Assembly (NCBI GenBank): GCA_016178705.1
Contig: JACOST010000016.1
Location: forward strand, 1-50,521
Reading direction: 5' to 3'
Source of the DNA: Deltaproteobacteria bacterium
Lineage (GTDB): Bacteria > Desulfobacterota > Binatia > HRBIN30 > JACQVA1
DNA: 50,521 bases
The notes under the pieces were generated by a model that was not told where the DNA came from, ran no database searches, and saw only the letters and a list, made by a program, of their open reading frames with translations. The position numbers and the translations under genes were made by a program. Positions 7,446-16,758 of this stretch are shown here, piece by piece. Every line of letters begins with the position of its first letter. Position 1 is the stretch's first letter.

Positions 7446-9281
7446 CTACGGACAAGCCATGAGGCTCATATCTTGCGTTGGCGTTGTGGCCGGCACGATG
7501 TGCGTCGGATCGGCAATCATGACACTGTTTCTGTAGAGCAGGGCGTTGCCGCCCTCCCCGTTCGCCGCATTCAAAGAGTGGGCGGAGATCTTGCCCGCGA
7601 CGACGAGATTCTTGTGGGCGGTGATCGCGTTCTGCCCACCGAGAGTGCCGTCCGAGACCACACTGCCCTTGTCGTCGATGGTGACGCTACAACCCTCGAC
7701 TGCGACCACACCGCCGAAGCTGCCGAATGCCCCACCGCCGCTGCCTTTGGCCGACACGGTCTTGCTGATCACTATATCGCCGCCGACGGAGCCGTTCGGT
7801 TGCTGCGAGTTCAGCAAGACGTCGCCGCCCGATGCCCCGGCAGTATCGATGCCGCTGTCGTTCGTCACCGTGATCCCGAGGCCCACGATGGTGACCGTGC
7901 CGCCGGTTCCCGTGCCCTTCGCGGTCAGCTTGCCGCCAATGAAAACCGCACCAGCCGCTTTGACATCAACACTGCCGGCATCGCTTCCACCGCCGGACGC
8001 GTCACCACCTGACGCGGAGACGTCAATCGCAGCGCCGGTGCTCATGGTCAGCGTTGTGCCGCACGCGAATTGCAATGCGCCACCGGTACCAGGAGCGGAG
8101 GCACCGAACCCCAGGGGCTGGGCGCTGGCTTTCAGCGCAATCTTCCCGCTCAAATTGCAACTCGCTGGCGGCCGCCCGGTGGTTGCACCGGTGGTATCGA
8201 CGAACAAGTTGCTCGCAGTGTCTCCCTTGTTGTTTGCTTCCACCGTGCTCTTGGGTCCAAGAGTCAATCCAGCGCAGGTGATCTGGACGGCACCGCCCGC
8301 CGCACCCTGACTGTCGGACTGCAACTTGCCGTTGAGAGTGCAGGCGTTGGTTGCACTACTGATGTCGATCGCGGTGCCGACGCCGTAGGGACCGACGCCG
8401 CCGCCATCGGCTTGCACCTTCATGCCTTCGTCGAGTTGCAGGCTGCCGCCAGCGTCGATCACCACCGCACCGAAGTGCGCGGTCTTGACCGTTCCGGTGA
8501 CGATCTTCGCGTTTTTGGTGAGAGAGACATCGCCGCTGCAGCTGAGGTTGACGCCGCCGCCATCACCGCCGACCGCTGGGCTCTTCGGGATGTGGAGCAC
8601 TCCAGCGTCGACTTGGATCGCCGTCGCCAGACCCGTGCAGGCAGCCTGACTCGCAATGCCGACAAAGCCGCCACCAGCGCCTTTGCCCTGTGCGTTGATC
8701 TTCGCACCCTTGCTTGCGCTGAACGCGCCGGTGAAGGCGTTGAGAGACATCGCCCCCCCCGCCCCCGGGCTGGCCACGCCATGCTTCACAAAGCCAGCAC
8801 CCTTGGCCTCCACCGTGGCGGAACCCGCCAAGCTAATCCCGTGACACCAGATCACCACGGAACCTCCGTTGCCACCGAGTCCGGCCAGCGCATCCGCTGT
8901 CGCGCTAGCGGCTACTTTGCCGGCGATCGCGCACGCACCGCCGCTGTACACCGTAACGCTTCCGGCGGCAGCACCCTTCGCGTTCGAACTCAGCACAGCG
9001 CCCTGATCGACGGCGACTGCGCTCGTGTTGCCAATGATGAACGAGGCGCCCGGATCGCCAACCAGCGCCGCCTTGGAAGTGAACTGCATCGCCCGGCCGA
9101 ACGCATTGAACGAGACGCCGTTCGAAACCGCGAACTTGCCGCTCACCACGCACGGGTTTGGCGTACCCGGACAGAGGTCCCCCAAAGTATTTGCATGGGG
9201 CAGCGTGATCGCCGCACCGGCTCGCGCAAAGGCAATGACCAAACCGACAACCACCAATGGCACGCGAGGGAGCGCCCGCAT
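7446..9281 (-). CDS. Large secreted Gly/Ala-rich repetitive protein (beta-helix-like)
   Basis: About 611 aa with a signal peptide (MRALPRVPLVVVGLVIAFARAGA). The mature protein is built of degenerate 15-25 residue units rich in Gly, Ala, Val, Ser and Thr with alternating beta-strand character (for example GGSVVIWCHGISLAGSATVEA). Scattered Cys residues follow the pattern CxxxGKI/CxLNGK. The pattern resembles right-handed beta-helix or filamentous-haemagglutinin-like exoproteins, but no enzymatic motif, autotransporter barrel or sorting signal is seen; the protein ends in MACP. The ATG at 9281 is preferred to the TTG six bases upstream because AGAGGA sits at the right distance. A sigma-70-like promoter lies upstream. 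Confidence 0.72.
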   Translation of the reverse strand: MRALPRVPLVVVGLVIAFARAGAAITLPHANTLGDLCPGTPNPCVVSGKFAVSNGVSFNAFGRAMQFTSKAALVGDPGASFIIGNTSAVAVDQGAVLSSNAKGAAAGSVTVYSGGACAIAGKVAASATADALAGLGGNGGSVVIWCHGISLAGSATVEAKGAGFVKHGVASPGAGGAMSLNAFTGAFSASKGAKINAQGKGAGGGFVGIASQAACTGLATAIQVDAGVLHIPKSPAVGGDGGGVNLSCSGDVSLTKNAKIVTGTVKTAHFGAVVIDAGGSLQLDEGMKVQADGGGVGPYGVGTAIDISSATNACTLNGKLQSDSQGAAGGAVQITCAGLTLGPKSTVEANNKGDTASNLFVDTTGATTGRPPASCNLSGKIALKASAQPLGFGASAPGTGGALQFACGTTLTMSTGAAIDVSASGGDASGGGSDAGSVDVKAAGAVFIGGKLTAKGTGTGGTVTIVGLGITVTNDSGIDTAGASGGDVLLNSQQPNGSVGGDIVISKTVSAKGSGGGAFGSFGGVVAVEGCSVTIDDKGSVVSDGTLGGQNAITAHKNLVVAGKISAHSLNAANGEGGNALLYRNSVMIADPTHIVPATTPTQDMSLMACP

Positions 9282-9330
9282 GTTCAATCCTCTCTTCTTC
9301 CTGTTAGCCGCGCGAGAAGCGCAGGTACCT

Positions 9331-9359
9331 GTCTAGACTGCGTTCGGACAGTCTGTCAA
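9331..9359 (-). promoter_or_regulatory. Candidate sigma-70 promoter of the Gly/Ala-rich exoprotein
   Basis: On the minus strand TTGACA (9354-9359) is separated by exactly 17 bases from CTAGAC (9331-9336). The -35 box is perfect and the -10 box weak. It stands 50 bp upstream of the ATG. Confidence 0.4.
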
Positions 9360-9436
9360 CCAAGAAAATTCGCGGCGGTGGCGTCCGCGCCCCCTTCGCC
9401 ACACGATGCGCTGACAGACAGAAATGGAGACGACGC

Positions 9437-10375
9437 TCATCCGCGCGGATGGAACTTGCGATGGACCTCGCGCAGCCGCTCACGGGCGACGTGGGTGTAG
9501 ACCTGCGTGGTGGCAATGTCGGCGTGGCCGAGCATCATCTGCACGGCGCGCAAGTCGGCGCCGTGGTCGACCAGGTGCGTTGCAAACGCATGCCGCAGCG
9601 TGTGCGGGCTGACCTTGGTGGCGATGCCGGCGCGCTGCACCCGCTTGCGCAGCAAGCGGCCGAAGGCTTGCCGCGTCATCGGCTTGGCCGCGCACGTGAC
9701 GAACAGGTATGGACTACTCCGGTTGCGCAGCAGCGCCGGCCGCGTCTCCGCGAGGTAGCCGCGCAGGCGCTCGCAGGCATAGTGTCCCACCGGTACCGCG
9801 CGCTCTTTGCGCCCCTTCCCGATCACGGTGAGGTAACCGGCTTCCAGGTTCACCTGATTCACTTTCAACGACACCACCTCGGACACGCGCAGGCCCGTCG
9901 CATACACCAGCTCCACCATCGCCACATCGCGGGCTGCACGCGCAGCGGTGACCGCATTGACTGGTTGTTGCGGCGGCGCCGGGGCATCGATCAACTGTTC
10001 GATCTCACGCTGTGATACCGAACGTGGCAGCCGCTGACCCAGCCGGGGCAAATGCAGGTCCTGGGTTGGATTGACCGCCACCGCGTGTTCGCGCAGCAGA
10101 TAGGCGAAGAACATCCGCACCGCGGCCAGCGTCCGCGCCCGGCTGCGCGCCGCCAGGCCGCGCCGCGCCAAGGCTTCCAAAAACTTGATCAGATGCGCCG
10201 GACGGATGGCGGCGATTTCGGTGATGCGCTGGCGTTCGAGACTTTCGGCGAGTCGGGCGAGATCGCTGCCATACGCGGTGAGCGTGTTGCGGGACAATCC
10301 GCGCTCGGCGGCGAGATAGGCGACAAACTCGTCAATGGTGCGATCGATGTCTCGGCCGGTCGCGCGTGCGCCCAT
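9437..10375 (-). CDS. xerD: Tyrosine recombinase XerD
   Basis: A 312-aa phage-integrase-family recombinase of the XerC/D type. It has the SAM-like N-terminal core-binding domain (IDEFVAYLAAERGLSRNTLTAY) and a catalytic domain with all active residues: Arg in ATGLRVSEV, Lys in the GKGRKERAVPVG hairpin, HTLRH, LGHADIATTQVYTHV with the Tyr nucleophile. Length and the order of motifs are those of XerD, which resolves chromosome dimers at dif with XerC under FtsK control. It starts 2 bases after the glnD stop codon, so it is probably co-transcribed. It lacks the extra alpha-helical insertion of integron integrases. XerC would be a slightly less likely name. Confidence 0.92.
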   Translation of the reverse strand: MGARATGRDIDRTIDEFVAYLAAERGLSRNTLTAYGSDLARLAESLERQRITEIAAIRPAHLIKFLEALARRGLAARSRARTLAAVRMFFAYLLREHAVAVNPTQDLHLPRLGQRLPRSVSQREIEQLIDAPAPPQQPVNAVTAARAARDVAMVELVYATGLRVSEVVSLKVNQVNLEAGYLTVIGKGRKERAVPVGHYACERLRGYLAETRPALLRNRSSPYLFVTCAAKPMTRQAFGRLLRKRVQRAGIATKVSPHTLRHAFATHLVDHGADLRAVQMMLGHADIATTQVYTHVARERLREVHRKFHPRG

Positions 10376-10377
10376 GG

Positions 10378-13086
10378 CTACGCCGCGGCCGGCACGCCTT
10401 CCTGCAGGCGCCGCAGCAACTCGGCGCGGATCGCGTCGAGCCGCAGGCCGTCCTCAACCTTGTGGCCGTTCTCGCTCACGTAGAACACATCGAGCACTTG
10501 ATCGACGTTGGTGGTGATCTTCGCCAAATGAATCGATAGCCCGAGATGGAACAGGCAGTTCGTGATCGAAAATAGCACGCCGACATGGTCTTGAGTGAAA
10601 ACGTCGAGCACGGTGTAGTGGGCTGACACGCCGTTGTCGATCATCACGTTGCTCGACACCCGCGGCACGAACTTCTTGGCCAGCGACGACGGCCGGCGTG
10701 ACTGCGCCACCAGTTGCTCCACATCAAGCTCGCCCTGCAGCACGCGGCCAAGGGTGACCTGGATGCGTTCCCAGCGCTCGGCGTCTTGGGCGATCTCCGC
10801 ATTGGCAGCGTGCGACACACGGAACACGTCGAGCGCGACCCCGCGGCGGCTGGTCGTGATCCGGGCGCCCAGGATGTTCATCCCGTGCGCCGTCAACACG
10901 CCGGTGATTTTCGAGAACAGCCCCGGCCGATCGCTGGTGACCGCCGTGAACTCGCTGAACTCGCGCTCGGGGAAGTGTTGGACCGCAGTCACCAACGGTT
11001 CTTCGCGCAGATGCCCCACCAAGGTAATGTGGTGCGGAATGTCCTCCTCGGGAGTCTGCAAGAAGTAGCGGTCCGGCATGTCGGCCAGAAACTGCTCGGT
11101 GCGCTCGCGGTGCGCTTCGTCGGCCACCGCAACCACGCGATTGCGGATGCGCGCCACCCGCTCGGCGTGATCCGACTGGACGAAAACGCCGCGCTCGAAC
11201 ACGTTGAGTGTGTTGAGGTAGAGCTCGGCGAGCAACATGTCTTGCCAATTGCTCCACACCTTGGGGCCAACCGCCTTCATGTCGGCAAAGGTCAGCAGGT
11301 AGAGCTTCTTGAGGTTGTCGGCCGAGCCCACGGTGCGGGCGAACTCAATGACCAGTTGCTCGTCACCTACGTCGCGCCGTTGCGCCAGGTGCGACATGGT
11401 CAGGTGATGGAGGACGAGAAACTCGAGCTGGCGCGCGTCGTCGTCGTTGAGACGCAGGCGTTTGGCAATGCGCGGCATCATGGTGGCGCCCTTCTCGGAG
11501 TGACCGCCGCCCTGCCCCTTGCCGGCGTCGTGAAACAGCATAGCCAGGAACAGGATCTCGACCTTGTCGATGTCGCGCATCACTTCGGTGAGCAGCGGCA
11601 CGCTGGTCTTGTAGTAGCCGTCGCGCAGGCGTTCCATCTCGCGCACGCCCATCAGCGAGTGATGGTCGACGGTGTAGATGTGGTAGACGTCATGTTGCGC
11701 CAAGCAGAGCAACGCACCGAACTCGGGCAAGAAGGCGCCGAGCACGCCGAGGCGGTGCATCTCGAAGAGCGTCTCATACACATCGAACTTCCAGTCTAGA
11801 ACTTGGAGAAACGCCTCGATAGCGATCGGATCGGTACGGACGGTGGCATCGACAAGCTCGGCGTGCGCCCGGATGTGGCGCTTGGTGAGGTGCGACAGCG
11901 GCACGCCATGGCGCTGCGCGTCGGAGAAGACGCGGATCAGTTCGACCGGTTGCGTCCGAAACAGATTGGGGTCGCCCACCGCTAACTCGCTCGACATGAT
12001 GCGCACGCCCGGACGAATCTCGCGACCAGTGTAGCGGCCGATCAGATTCGACACGCGCGGCCGCGCGGTGCAGCGCTCGATGATTTCGTCGGCAAATCGA
12101 TTCACCGCGGCCGCGTGCAGGTAGTAGTCGCGCATGAAGCGCTCGACTCCCTTGAGCCCATCGGTGTCGTGGTACGCGAACTCCGCGGCGATGCGTTCCT
12201 GATATTCGAACGTGAGTTGATCCTGGTGCTGGCCAGAGAGGAAGTGCAGCGCATTGCGCACGCGCCAGAGGAAATCGCGCGCGGCTTCTAGCTCGGCGCG
12301 CTCGCGGTCATTGATGACGCCCTTGTGAACCAGTTCGGCGACGTCGTTGGTCTTGTACTTCACCTTGGCCAGCCACATCGCAGTGTGGAGATCGCGTAGG
12401 CCGCCTTCGCCTTCCTTGAGCTGGGGTTCGAGGACGTAGACCGAATCGCCGTAGCGCTGGTGGCGCTCCTCGTTTTCCCTCAGTTTGTCTTTGTAGAAGC
12501 GGGCCGCGTTGCGCTTGAGTACTTGCGCCTCCATGGCGCTAGCGAATTCGGCGTACAGCTTTCCGTCTCCGCCAATGTAGCGCGCGTCGAGCAGCGCGGT
12601 CTTCACCTTGAAGTCGGCGGCCGCCAAGCGCACGCACTCGGTCACATTGCGGGTCGCGTGGCCAACGGTGAGGCCGGTGTCCCAGAGCGTGTACAAAATC
12701 TTCTCTGCGACGGTCTCGACGTACGGGTCGCGCTTGCGGGGATAGAGGAAAAGCAGATCGATGTCGGAGCACGGGTTCAACTCAGCGCGGCCGTAGCCGC
12801 CCTGTGCCACGACTGTGCAATGTTGATCCAACACGTGATAGCGGCTGGCGAAGACGGCGGCGGCGGCATCGAACAAGGCGCGGATCAGATGATCGATCAC
12901 GCCGGTGTAGCCGCGCACGATCTCGCGTCCGCTGGCGCCCGCCAGATGGCGCTGCCGGAGCAGCTCTTGCGCATGCCGGAGATACTCCTTCGCGTGGCGA
13001 CCCCAATCGCTGTCGGCCGCGAAGTGGCCGAGGCCTTCCAGCGGTTCGGACGCCTGGCTGTCCGCCGCAGTTTCCGTCTGCATCAT
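10378..13086 (-). CDS. glnD: [Protein-PII] uridylyltransferase / uridylyl-removing enzyme
   Basis: 902 aa, typical for GlnD. In order: a nucleotidyltransferase domain with GGYGRAELNPCSDIDLLF (Asp-x-Asp at 108-110), a PII-uridylyltransferase helical region, an HD hydrolase domain (LFLAMLFHDAGKGQGGGHSEKG, near 517), and two C-terminal ACT domains (from about 712 and 822). GlnD attaches UMP to PII at low glutamine and removes it at high glutamine; glutamine is sensed by the ACT domains. PII and glutamine synthetase are not in this window. Two ATGs in a row open the gene (MMQTE). It is followed directly by xerD. Confidence 0.95.
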   Translation of the reverse strand: MMQTETAADSQASEPLEGLGHFAADSDWGRHAKEYLRHAQELLRQRHLAGASGREIVRGYTGVIDHLIRALFDAAAAVFASRYHVLDQHCTVVAQGGYGRAELNPCSDIDLLFLYPRKRDPYVETVAEKILYTLWDTGLTVGHATRNVTECVRLAAADFKVKTALLDARYIGGDGKLYAEFASAMEAQVLKRNAARFYKDKLRENEERHQRYGDSVYVLEPQLKEGEGGLRDLHTAMWLAKVKYKTNDVAELVHKGVINDRERAELEAARDFLWRVRNALHFLSGQHQDQLTFEYQERIAAEFAYHDTDGLKGVERFMRDYYLHAAAVNRFADEIIERCTARPRVSNLIGRYTGREIRPGVRIMSSELAVGDPNLFRTQPVELIRVFSDAQRHGVPLSHLTKRHIRAHAELVDATVRTDPIAIEAFLQVLDWKFDVYETLFEMHRLGVLGAFLPEFGALLCLAQHDVYHIYTVDHHSLMGVREMERLRDGYYKTSVPLLTEVMRDIDKVEILFLAMLFHDAGKGQGGGHSEKGATMMPRIAKRLRLNDDDARQLEFLVLHHLTMSHLAQRRDVGDEQLVIEFARTVGSADNLKKLYLLTFADMKAVGPKVWSNWQDMLLAELYLNTLNVFERGVFVQSDHAERVARIRNRVVAVADEAHRERTEQFLADMPDRYFLQTPEEDIPHHITLVGHLREEPLVTAVQHFPEREFSEFTAVTSDRPGLFSKITGVLTAHGMNILGARITTSRRGVALDVFRVSHAANAEIAQDAERWERIQVTLGRVLQGELDVEQLVAQSRRPSSLAKKFVPRVSSNVMIDNGVSAHYTVLDVFTQDHVGVLFSITNCLFHLGLSIHLAKITTNVDQVLDVFYVSENGHKVEDGLRLDAIRAELLRRLQEGVPAAA

Positions 13087-13174
13087 AGCGTGCCGTGAGG
13101 CATACCAGCCGGGACGAGCACGGAAAAGGGGGACGGCTGATTCACTTCGCTACCTTTCGGTGCGGTGACGCCGC

Positions 13175-15784
13175 TCACTCTTGCCCGCGCGCCTGACGCA
13201 CCAGCTGGTTGAGCCGCGTGAGCGCCTCGACCGGCGTCAGCCGGTCGACGTCAATCACCGCCAACTCGTCGCGCAGTGGATCCGGCAGTGCACGCACCGC
13301 GCCGAATAGTGGCAACTGGTTTGCCACCGCGCCGTCGTGTTGGGCCAACCGTGGCACGCCGGCGTCTGTTAGCTCGCCTTGTTCCAGGTTGCGCAAAATT
13401 TCTTTCGCGCGGCCGATCACCGGCGACGGCACACCGGCGAGCTGGGCGACTTGAATACCGTAGCTCTGGCTCGCCGGACCCGCCACGATGCGCCGGAGGA
13501 AAACGATCTCCCCCTTCCACTCACGCACCGCAACGGAGAAATTCTTCACCCGCGCTTTGGTGCGCGTCAGATCCGTCAGCTCGTGATAGTGCGTGGCGAA
13601 CAGCACCAGCGGCCGGCCGATGGCACTATCATGCAAGTGTTCCGCAACCGCCCACGCGATCGAGATGCCGTCGAACGTGCTGGTGCCGCGGCCGATCTCA
13701 TCCAGAATGATCAGGCTGCGGTCAGTCAGGTGGCTGAGGATGTGCGCCGTCTCCTTCATCTCGACCATGAAGGTCGATTCGCCCCCGGCGAGGTTGTCAG
13801 ACGCACCGACACGAGTGAACAGCCGATCGACGACCCCAACCGTGGCCGCCGAAGCGGGTACGAAGCTGCCCATTTGCGCCATCAGCACGATCAGCGCGAC
13901 CTGGCGCAGGTAGGTCGACTTGCCCGCCATGTTCGGTCCGGTGATCACCAACAATTGCTGGGTCTCGGGATCGAGCACGCACTCGTTGGGCACGAAGCCA
14001 CCGCGGCTCGCCATCAACTCCACCACCGGATGGCGTCCGTCACGGATGACCAGGCCCGGCTCGCGGGTCAGTTGTGGGCGACAGTAGCGCTGGCGTTCGG
14101 CGACGGTAGCGAGCGAGCAGAGCACATCGAGCTGCGCCAGTGCTGTTGCGGTGCGGCCGAGTCGCGTCTGCTCGGCGGCAATCTCAGTAACCAACGCGCT
14201 GAACAGTTCGAATTCGCGCGCGCGCAGGCGCTCCTCGGCGCCCAACACTTTCGCTTCGTAGGTTTCCAACTCAGGCGTCACGAAACGTTCGGCGTTGGCA
14301 AGCGTCTGTTTGCGCCGGTAGTCGCTCGGCACCAGATGCAGGTTCGCCTTGGTGACTTCGATGTAGTAGCCGAACACGTTGTTGAAGCGGACTTTGAGTG
14401 AGGCAATTCCAGCGCGTGCACGCTGATCGGTTTCGAAGCGCGCCATCCAGTCTTTGCCGCTGCGCGAGAGCTCGCGCAATTCGTCCACCGTCGCATCGAA
14501 GCCGCTGCGGATCAGGCCACCGGCGCGGGGATTGAGCGGCGGTTCGTCGCCGATGGCTGCGCCGATTCGGACCTGCACCGCCGGCAGATCGTCGAGCGCC
14601 GCGCGGCTGGCGGTCACCGTCGTGGTTCGCGCGTCGGCGAGCGCGTCGCGAAGACGCCCGACTGTTGCCAAAGCGGCGGCGAGACCGAGCAGGTCGCGGG
14701 GGGTGACCCGAGCCGCGGCAAGCCGCGCGGCGAGTCGTTCGAGATCGCCGATCGTACTCAGCTCGGCGACCAGCGCGCCGCGCCAGCTTGCGCGCTCGAC
14801 CAGTTCCTCGATCGCGTCAAGTCGCGCACCGATGGCAGCCGGCGTGGTCAGTGGCGCCAGCAACCAACTGCGCAACAGGCGGCCGCCCATCGGGGTTTGC
14901 GTGTGATCGAGCACCCACAACAGCGAACCGCGCCGCTCGCCGCGCAACGTCGCAAGCAATTCGAGATTGCGCCGCGTCGCGTCGTCAAGCGCCAACCGTG
15001 CGCCGCGCTCTTCGGCCGCCGGCGGCCGCAAGTGCGCGACGCTGGCTCGATGCGTTCCTGCAAGATATGCGAGCACGGCGCCAACGGCGGACGCGACGGC
15101 ATCAATGGGCACCTCCGCGCCATGCTCGCGGAACCACGCCGCACCCGCGTCGACGGCGAAGCTTGCAGCCGGCAAGCGACTGACCAGCGCTTGCGGTGCC
15201 GATGCCTCGAGCGCGGCGAGCTGGATCCCGTCTTCGGGAAGCAATAACTCACGCGGCAACAGGCGGCCAAGTTCGTCGCCGATCGCCGCCAGCTCACTCG
15301 CAATCATCACGCGCATTTCGCCGGTGGAGAGATCCGCCGCCGCCAGACCGATCTCATCGGACGCCGCGGCCACGGCGACCAGAAAGTTCGGTGTCTTGGG
15401 GTCGAGGCACTCTTCTTCCGTCACGGTCGCTGGGGTGACCACGCGAATGACCGCCCGATCCACCAGGCCCTGCGCGGTCGCCGGATCTTCCACCTGCTCG
15501 CAAATGGCCACTTTCATTCCGCTGGCGAGCAGCTTGGCGATATACGGCTGCGCGGCGTGGTAGGGAACGCCGCACATCGGGATGCGCACATCGTCCTTCT
15601 TGCTGCGCGAGGTCAACGTCAGATCGAGCAACCGGGCCGCGCGCTCGGCATCTTCGAAGAAGAGTTCGTAAAAGTCGCCGAGGCGGAAGAACAGCAATGC
15701 GTCGGGGTGCTCACTCTTCGCGCGCAGGTACTGTTCGAGCATCGGCGTCAGTTTCACGCGCGCACCACTGTCGGGGGATGACAT
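13175..15784 (-). CDS. mutS: DNA mismatch repair protein MutS
   Basis: 869 aa from the ATG, or 875 aa from a GTG at 15802. The mismatch-recognition motif GDFYELF (Phe-x-Glu wedge) is in the N-terminal domain, followed by connector, lever and clamp domains. The ATPase has Walker A GPNMAGKST, a Walker B-like LIILDEIGRGTSTFDG and the HxH region (FATHYHEL). MutS dimers find mismatches and recruit MutL; mutL is not in the window. This is the MutS1 type because the N-terminal mismatch domain is intact. It is separated from glnD by 88 bp. Neither start has a strong ribosome site. Confidence 0.95.
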   Translation of the reverse strand: MSSPDSGARVKLTPMLEQYLRAKSEHPDALLFFRLGDFYELFFEDAERAARLLDLTLTSRSKKDDVRIPMCGVPYHAAQPYIAKLLASGMKVAICEQVEDPATAQGLVDRAVIRVVTPATVTEEECLDPKTPNFLVAVAAASDEIGLAAADLSTGEMRVMIASELAAIGDELGRLLPRELLLPEDGIQLAALEASAPQALVSRLPAASFAVDAGAAWFREHGAEVPIDAVASAVGAVLAYLAGTHRASVAHLRPPAAEERGARLALDDATRRNLELLATLRGERRGSLLWVLDHTQTPMGGRLLRSWLLAPLTTPAAIGARLDAIEELVERASWRGALVAELSTIGDLERLAARLAAARVTPRDLLGLAAALATVGRLRDALADARTTTVTASRAALDDLPAVQVRIGAAIGDEPPLNPRAGGLIRSGFDATVDELRELSRSGKDWMARFETDQRARAGIASLKVRFNNVFGYYIEVTKANLHLVPSDYRRKQTLANAERFVTPELETYEAKVLGAEERLRAREFELFSALVTEIAAEQTRLGRTATALAQLDVLCSLATVAERQRYCRPQLTREPGLVIRDGRHPVVELMASRGGFVPNECVLDPETQQLLVITGPNMAGKSTYLRQVALIVLMAQMGSFVPASAATVGVVDRLFTRVGASDNLAGGESTFMVEMKETAHILSHLTDRSLIILDEIGRGTSTFDGISIAWAVAEHLHDSAIGRPLVLFATHYHELTDLTRTKARVKNFSVAVREWKGEIVFLRRIVAGPASQSYGIQVAQLAGVPSPVIGRAKEILRNLEQGELTDAGVPRLAQHDGAVANQLPLFGAVRALPDPLRDELAVIDVDRLTPVEALTRLNQLVRQARGQE

Positions 15785-15858
15785 GCGCGCGGATTCTGAC
15801 ACTGTGATCCGACAGCGGCAACTCGTGAGGCAGGCGACGACCCGTCGCCCCTCGCACC

Positions 15859-16686
15859 TCAGGCTTGCGCGGGGTGCGGCGCGACGGTCGGGGAGCGCCC
15901 CAGCGTCTCCGCCAGGAACTGGCGAATCTCCTGAATCGTTGCCGACGGGTTATCGAGAAACACGTGATGGCCGGCGCGCGGTATCTCGACCAGGCGGGAG
16001 TGCTCAAGACGACTGAGCATGGCGATGGCGCCACCGCGGTCGGTTATGGACGATTCGCTGCCGCGCAAGAACAGCGTTGGGCAGAGGATACGATCAATCT
16101 GCTCGGCGAACTCCAGGGGCTCAAACTGCCGCAGCACGTTGCGATCGAAGTCAAACGTCAACCCGCCTTCGCTCGTTGTCAGTAGTGCGTCCGCTAACAG
16201 CCCCACCGTTTCCTCACTCGCGCTCGGCGCCAGCGCTCGGCGAAGCGCGCTCACGCTTTCGTCGCGCGTCGCAAACACCGGGTGCGGCCGTGCTCCAGCG
16301 GCACGCACGCGTTCGATCAATCGAATGGGCGGAGGAATGTTGATGTCGATGGTGACCAACGCGCGGACCTGCTCCGGGTGTCGAATCGCAAAACCCGCCG
16401 CGATCATCCCGCCGAAGGAATGGCCGATCAGCGCCACCGAAGTAGTGCCGCGACGGGCGACCAGCGCCTCAAGGTCGGCCAGATATTCTTCGGCACCGTA
16501 GCAGCCCGGCCAGGGACTGGCACCGTGACCACGCAGATCGGGTGCAACCAAGTGATGGACATCCGAGAGACCGCGCGCGAGCGGGTCCCAGATCTGCCCC
16601 TGTGCTGAGAGGCAATGAATCAGCACCACTGTGAGCGAATGATGACGATCCCCCCACTCTCGACACGACAGCTCAACCGCACCCAT
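15859..16686 (-). CDS. Alpha/beta-fold hydrolase
   Basis: 275 aa. The oxyanion-hole region (VVLIHCLSAQGQIWDPL), the strand-turn-helix nucleophile elbow GHSFGG (Ser), an acid near the PTLFLRGSES strand, and the catalytic His in IPRAGHHVFLDNP are all present, in the order of the esterase/haloalkane-dehalogenase superfamily. A cap domain lies between them. There is no signal peptide, so it is cytoplasmic. The substrate cannot be deduced. It lies just downstream of an SDR gene on the same strand, 72 bp apart, so both may act on the same carbon-ring or acyl substrate. Confidence 0.85.
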   Translation of the reverse strand: MGAVELSCREWGDRHHSLTVVLIHCLSAQGQIWDPLARGLSDVHHLVAPDLRGHGASPWPGCYGAEEYLADLEALVARRGTTSVALIGHSFGGMIAAGFAIRHPEQVRALVTIDINIPPPIRLIERVRAAGARPHPVFATRDESVSALRRALAPSASEETVGLLADALLTTSEGGLTFDFDRNVLRQFEPLEFAEQIDRILCPTLFLRGSESSITDRGGAIAMLSRLEHSRLVEIPRAGHHVFLDNPSATIQEIRQFLAETLGRSPTVAPHPAQA

Positions 16687-16758
16687 GCGGCCACGGGTTA
16701 AGCGACGCGGGGCCGAGTGTCAAGTAAAATCTGCCATCACGGATCGTCGGGAGGAAGA

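Noticed and set aside
7546-9500. Long plus-strand frames opposite the Gly/Ala-rich exoprotein
   Set aside because: High-GC antisense shadows without signal peptide or start site; the minus-strand frame has promoter, ribosome site and signal peptide.
9437-10375. XerD-type recombinase as the integrase of an integron for the attC-like sites
   Set aside because: It has the XerD layout in a housekeeping cluster and lacks the extra segment found in integron integrases.
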